Assembly: GCF_050717515.1 (NCBI RefSeq)
Contig: NZ_JBOITL010000028.1
Span: 62,001-126,000 of the forward strand
Length of the DNA stretch: 64,000 nt
Direction of reading: 5' to 3'
Origin: Clostridium_AD sp050717515
Lineage (GTDB): Bacteria; Bacillota; Clostridia; Clostridiales; Clostridiaceae
Shown here: positions 62,030-64,000 of the stretch, piece after piece
Position numbering within the stretch: the stretch's first letter is position 1
Layout: the number at the start of each line of letters is the position of its first letter
The notes under the pieces: generated by a model
Seen by the model: only the letters and a program-made list of their open reading frames with translations
Told to the model about the DNA's origin: nothing
The model's database searches: none
Made by a program: the position numbers and the translations under genes

Positions 62030-62740
62030 TTATCGGCGACGAGCAAAATCAGAAAACACAAAACGATCTGGGCGATGGCGTGATTCAGTATATTCAAATT
62101 GTGTTCCATCACTTAAGTATACATAATTTTTAACCACCACAACAAAATTATAAGATTTCATATCCAAATTTAATTTATCTCTTGAAGTAGCAGTTTCAAC
62201 TTGAATAACTTTACTAGCAAAACCTATTTTTATATTTAAACTTTCTTCAATATATTCATAAATAGATTTTTCTCCAATTTCCACTGTTAATCCTTGTACT
62301 ACATCCTTTAAAAAATAATTAATATCAAAAATTATTTTTTCATCTTCTAAACTGCGCACTCTATATAATTTATAAGCTTCTTTTCCAATAGCTAGATTGC
62401 TTTTTTTGCTTATTGCTTCATCTATAATAACTTCTTCAAATTTAGGTACCCTGGTACTAAATTTTTGCTTGCTACTTTCACTGGCTTCCTTAAAACTTAC
62501 CAGGCCACCAAAAGAAAAATTAATAAAATCATTTTCTAAAACAAATACACCTTTTCCATGAAGACTATTAACAAGGCCTTCCTCTGCAAGCATCTCAAGT
62601 GCTTTTCTAACAGTTCCGCGACTTGCTCCAAACTCTTTACAAAAATCGTTTTCTGAAGGTAGCTTTTCTCCTGGTGTATAAATCCCTTTAACAATATTTT
62701 TTTTTATATTATCATATATATCTGTGTATAGTTTTTTCAT
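62030..62740 (-). CDS. treR: TreR, GntR-family trehalose operon repressor
   Basis: A 236-residue protein with an N-terminal GntR winged helix (GEKLPSENDFCKEFGASRGT, VRKALEMLAEEGLV) and a UTRA effector domain (YEYIEESLNIKIGFASKVIQ). It senses trehalose-6-phosphate and represses tre genes. Its gene precedes treP on the same strand, with operators between. Confidence 0.95.
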   Translation of the reverse strand: MKKLYTDIYDNIKKNIVKGIYTPGEKLPSENDFCKEFGASRGTVRKALEMLAEEGLVNSLHGKGVFVLENDFINFSFGGLVSFKEASESSKQKFSTRVPKFEEVIIDEAISKKSNLAIGKEAYKLYRVRSLEDEKIIFDINYFLKDVVQGLTVEIGEKSIYEYIEESLNIKIGFASKVIQVETATSRDKLNLDMKSYNFVVVVKNYVYLSDGTQFEYTESRHRPDRFVFSDFARRR

Positions 62741-62884
62741 TTCAATCCTCCATAAAGTTAAATCTTATAAAATTAATTATATCATAAAACCCCTCAAAAT
62801 TAAGAGTGTTTTAATTATCACTAGGTTGTTTAATACTGTGTTATAATTTTAATAAACGCAATATTACACAGGAGATGATAAAAC

Positions 62885-63190
62885 ATGGATACAAACATGC
62901 TAATAAAACTACTACTACTATTAGTTCCAGCTGGTTTATTTATTTACTTTGATAAAAAATTATTAATTAGCAATAAAGTGCAAACAAAGCTTAAGATAAC
63001 TAATTTTTTAGGATTATTTGCTTTTATAACAATATCTTTAGTACTTAGTGCAATAGTAGTCGGAACATTATCAATGATTTTGCGTATATCTAGTTCTTTT
63101 ACCTATGGGATTCAATCCATGCTAATGGGAGTTCTTTTGGGGTTATTCTCAAATATACAGAAAATAGTTAGAAGAAAAAATAGGGCTTAG
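62885..63190 (+). CDS. Small membrane protein with three predicted spans
   Basis: A 101-residue hydrophobic protein with spans around residues 5-22, 42-65 and 72-92, a basic C-terminus (KIVRRKNRA) and an ACACAGGAGATGAT ribosome site. No conserved motif is recognised. Function unknown; it is a solo gene. Confidence 0.75.
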   Translation: MDTNMLIKLLLLLVPAGLFIYFDKKLLISNKVQTKLKITNFLGLFAFITISLVLSAIVVGTLSMILRISSSFTYGIQSMLMGVLLGLFSNIQKIVRRKNRA

Positions 63191-63412
63191 ACCATTTTGT
63201 TGAAACAGCATGATTCTATTTTTGATAATTCAAATTAAAAATTGAGTATAAACAAAAAAAATACAGAAAAATTTATTTTTTATCAAGTAAACCCCTTTAG
63301 AAATATATAATTAATACGATAATATATACATAAATGTCATAAATTTAATGATGATAATAATGTAAGTAATTTAATATGTTATGCTAAAAAATCAAATATG
63401 AGGTGAATTAAT

Positions 63413-64000
63413 ATGTTATCTTTTAAAAAAACATTACCAATTAATGAACTGCAAGTAGGAATGGTTTCTGCTACAGATATAACCTTTCAAGGCAAAATAT
63501 TACTAGGTAGCGGTATCGCTATTACAGACTCAATGTTAATTAATCTAAAGAAGAACTATATTATTGATGAGCTAGAGATTTATTTAGAGGATAATTCTAG
63601 CAAGTCTTTGAAACTTAAAACCGTAAAAGAACTTGAAAATACCTTTAATGAATTTTCTTCTAATTTAGAAAATATATTTGATAATATATCTACTTTAGAG
63701 ACTCCTCAAATAACCGAAATAAGAACTTTTGCACAAAATATTCAACAAGAATTCACAGCAACAGGAATAGTCATTAGAAATATAATCTTCTATGGTAGTG
63801 GCAATGATTCAATTTATAGGCATAGCGTAAACGTAGCCGCTATTAGTTTTATACTAGGCAAATGGTTAGGGCTTGATGAAAAAGAACTGAGTTTATTAAC
63901 CTATTCGGCAATATTACACGATTTTGGTAAACTGCAAATAAGTAAAGATATACTAAACAAAAAAGAAAATCTTACCCCTGATGAGTCTGATACTTTAAAG
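63413..64000 (+). CDS. HD-GYP domain protein, probable c-di-GMP phosphodiesterase (partial)
   Basis: ATG at 63413 with GAGGTGAA upstream; the frame is open to the window edge (196 codons). The N-terminal ~120 residues are the variable region seen before HD-GYP domains (LPINELQVGMVSATDI). Then begins HD-GYP: IYRHSVNVAAIS and YSAILHDFGKLQIS, where HD metal ligands are visible. The GYP motif lies beyond the end. Confidence 0.88.
   Translation, partial: MLSFKKTLPINELQVGMVSATDITFQGKILLGSGIAITDSMLINLKKNYIIDELEIYLEDNSSKSLKLKTVKELENTFNEFSSNLENIFDNISTLETPQITEIRTFAQNIQQEFTATGIVIRNIIFYGSGNDSIYRHSVNVAAISFILGKWLGLDEKELSLLTYSAILHDFGKLQISKDILNKKENLTPDESDTLK

Noticed and set aside
1..64000. tRNA, rRNA, insertion sequence or prophage
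   Set aside because: No tRNA-like cloverleaf, rRNA stretch, transposase, integrase or phage structural gene was recognised by reading the sequence and translations.

Overview
The window is about 64 kb of low-GC, AT-rich DNA with Shine-Dalgarno-led, tightly packed operons. Its gene content (choline-type glycyl-radical microcompartment, tungsten AOR, [FeFe] hydrogenase, GlpP/TreR/HutP regulators) points to an anaerobic Firmicute of the genus Clostridium or a close relative. No rRNA, tRNA, CRISPR array, insertion sequence or prophage was seen. Both ends cut through genes.

Region 1 (1-15.8 kb, all minus strand) is a choline-degrading bacterial microcompartment of the glycyl-radical type. In transcription order it holds: a tandem-BMC shell protein, an aldehyde-dehydrogenase paralogue lacking the catalytic cysteine, cutC (choline TMA-lyase), cutD (its activase), eutS-, eutP-, eutT-like and eutJ-like genes, a cysteine-pore BMC protein, eutN, pduS, pduT, eutQ, a BMC protein with an acidic linker and C-terminal helical domain, and a normal aldehyde dehydrogenase running off the left edge. 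Upstream lie a small winged-helix-like gene and an EamA/DMT transporter. Transporter and shell operon are each preceded by a copy of the same ~180-bp promoter/leader. CutC makes TMA plus acetaldehyde, and the dehydrogenase, PduS/PduT electron carriers and EutQ would process the acetaldehyde.

Region 2 (15.8-27.5 kb, minus) is a tungsten/molybdenum module. A Moco/Tuco-riboswitch-like leader precedes tupABC, mogA/moaB, moeA, a moeA-PBP fusion, moaA, moaC, a MOSC gene and a sigma-54 activator. A sigma-54 promoter then drives an aldehyde:ferredoxin oxidoreductase plus moaD. Metal uptake, pterin synthesis, the activator and the enzyme are thus laid out in order.

Region 3 (27.5-44.5 kb) is mixed: a YidC paralogue, a GNAT acetyltransferase, a DDAH-family hydrolase with an amino-acid antiporter, a metallophosphoesterase, a membrane ferredoxin behind a paired operator, an OmpR-type two-component system, an ABC-2 exporter beside an Agr/LytTR-type two-component system, and a COG2984 (TrpXYZ-like) ABC transporter placed behind hutP, a UAG-rich leader and an intrinsic terminator. 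Several intergenic gaps in this region and one in region 4 carry copies of a short palindromic repeat.

Region 4 (44.6-51.2 kb) is glycerol catabolism: glpP antiterminator, a terminator-bearing leader, two FAD dehydrogenase genes, a DUF1667 gene, glpK and glpF. Region 5 (51.3-64 kb) holds an FtsX-type ABC transporter with its two-component system, a monomeric group-B-like [FeFe] hydrogenase, a trehalose PTS operon (treA/treP/treR), a small membrane protein and the start of an HD-GYP gene.

Strongest leads: the cysteine-less aldehyde dehydrogenase, two covarying 45-nt hairpin repeats before pduS, the duplicated promoter/leader, and the HutP-type attenuator in front of an ABC transporter.
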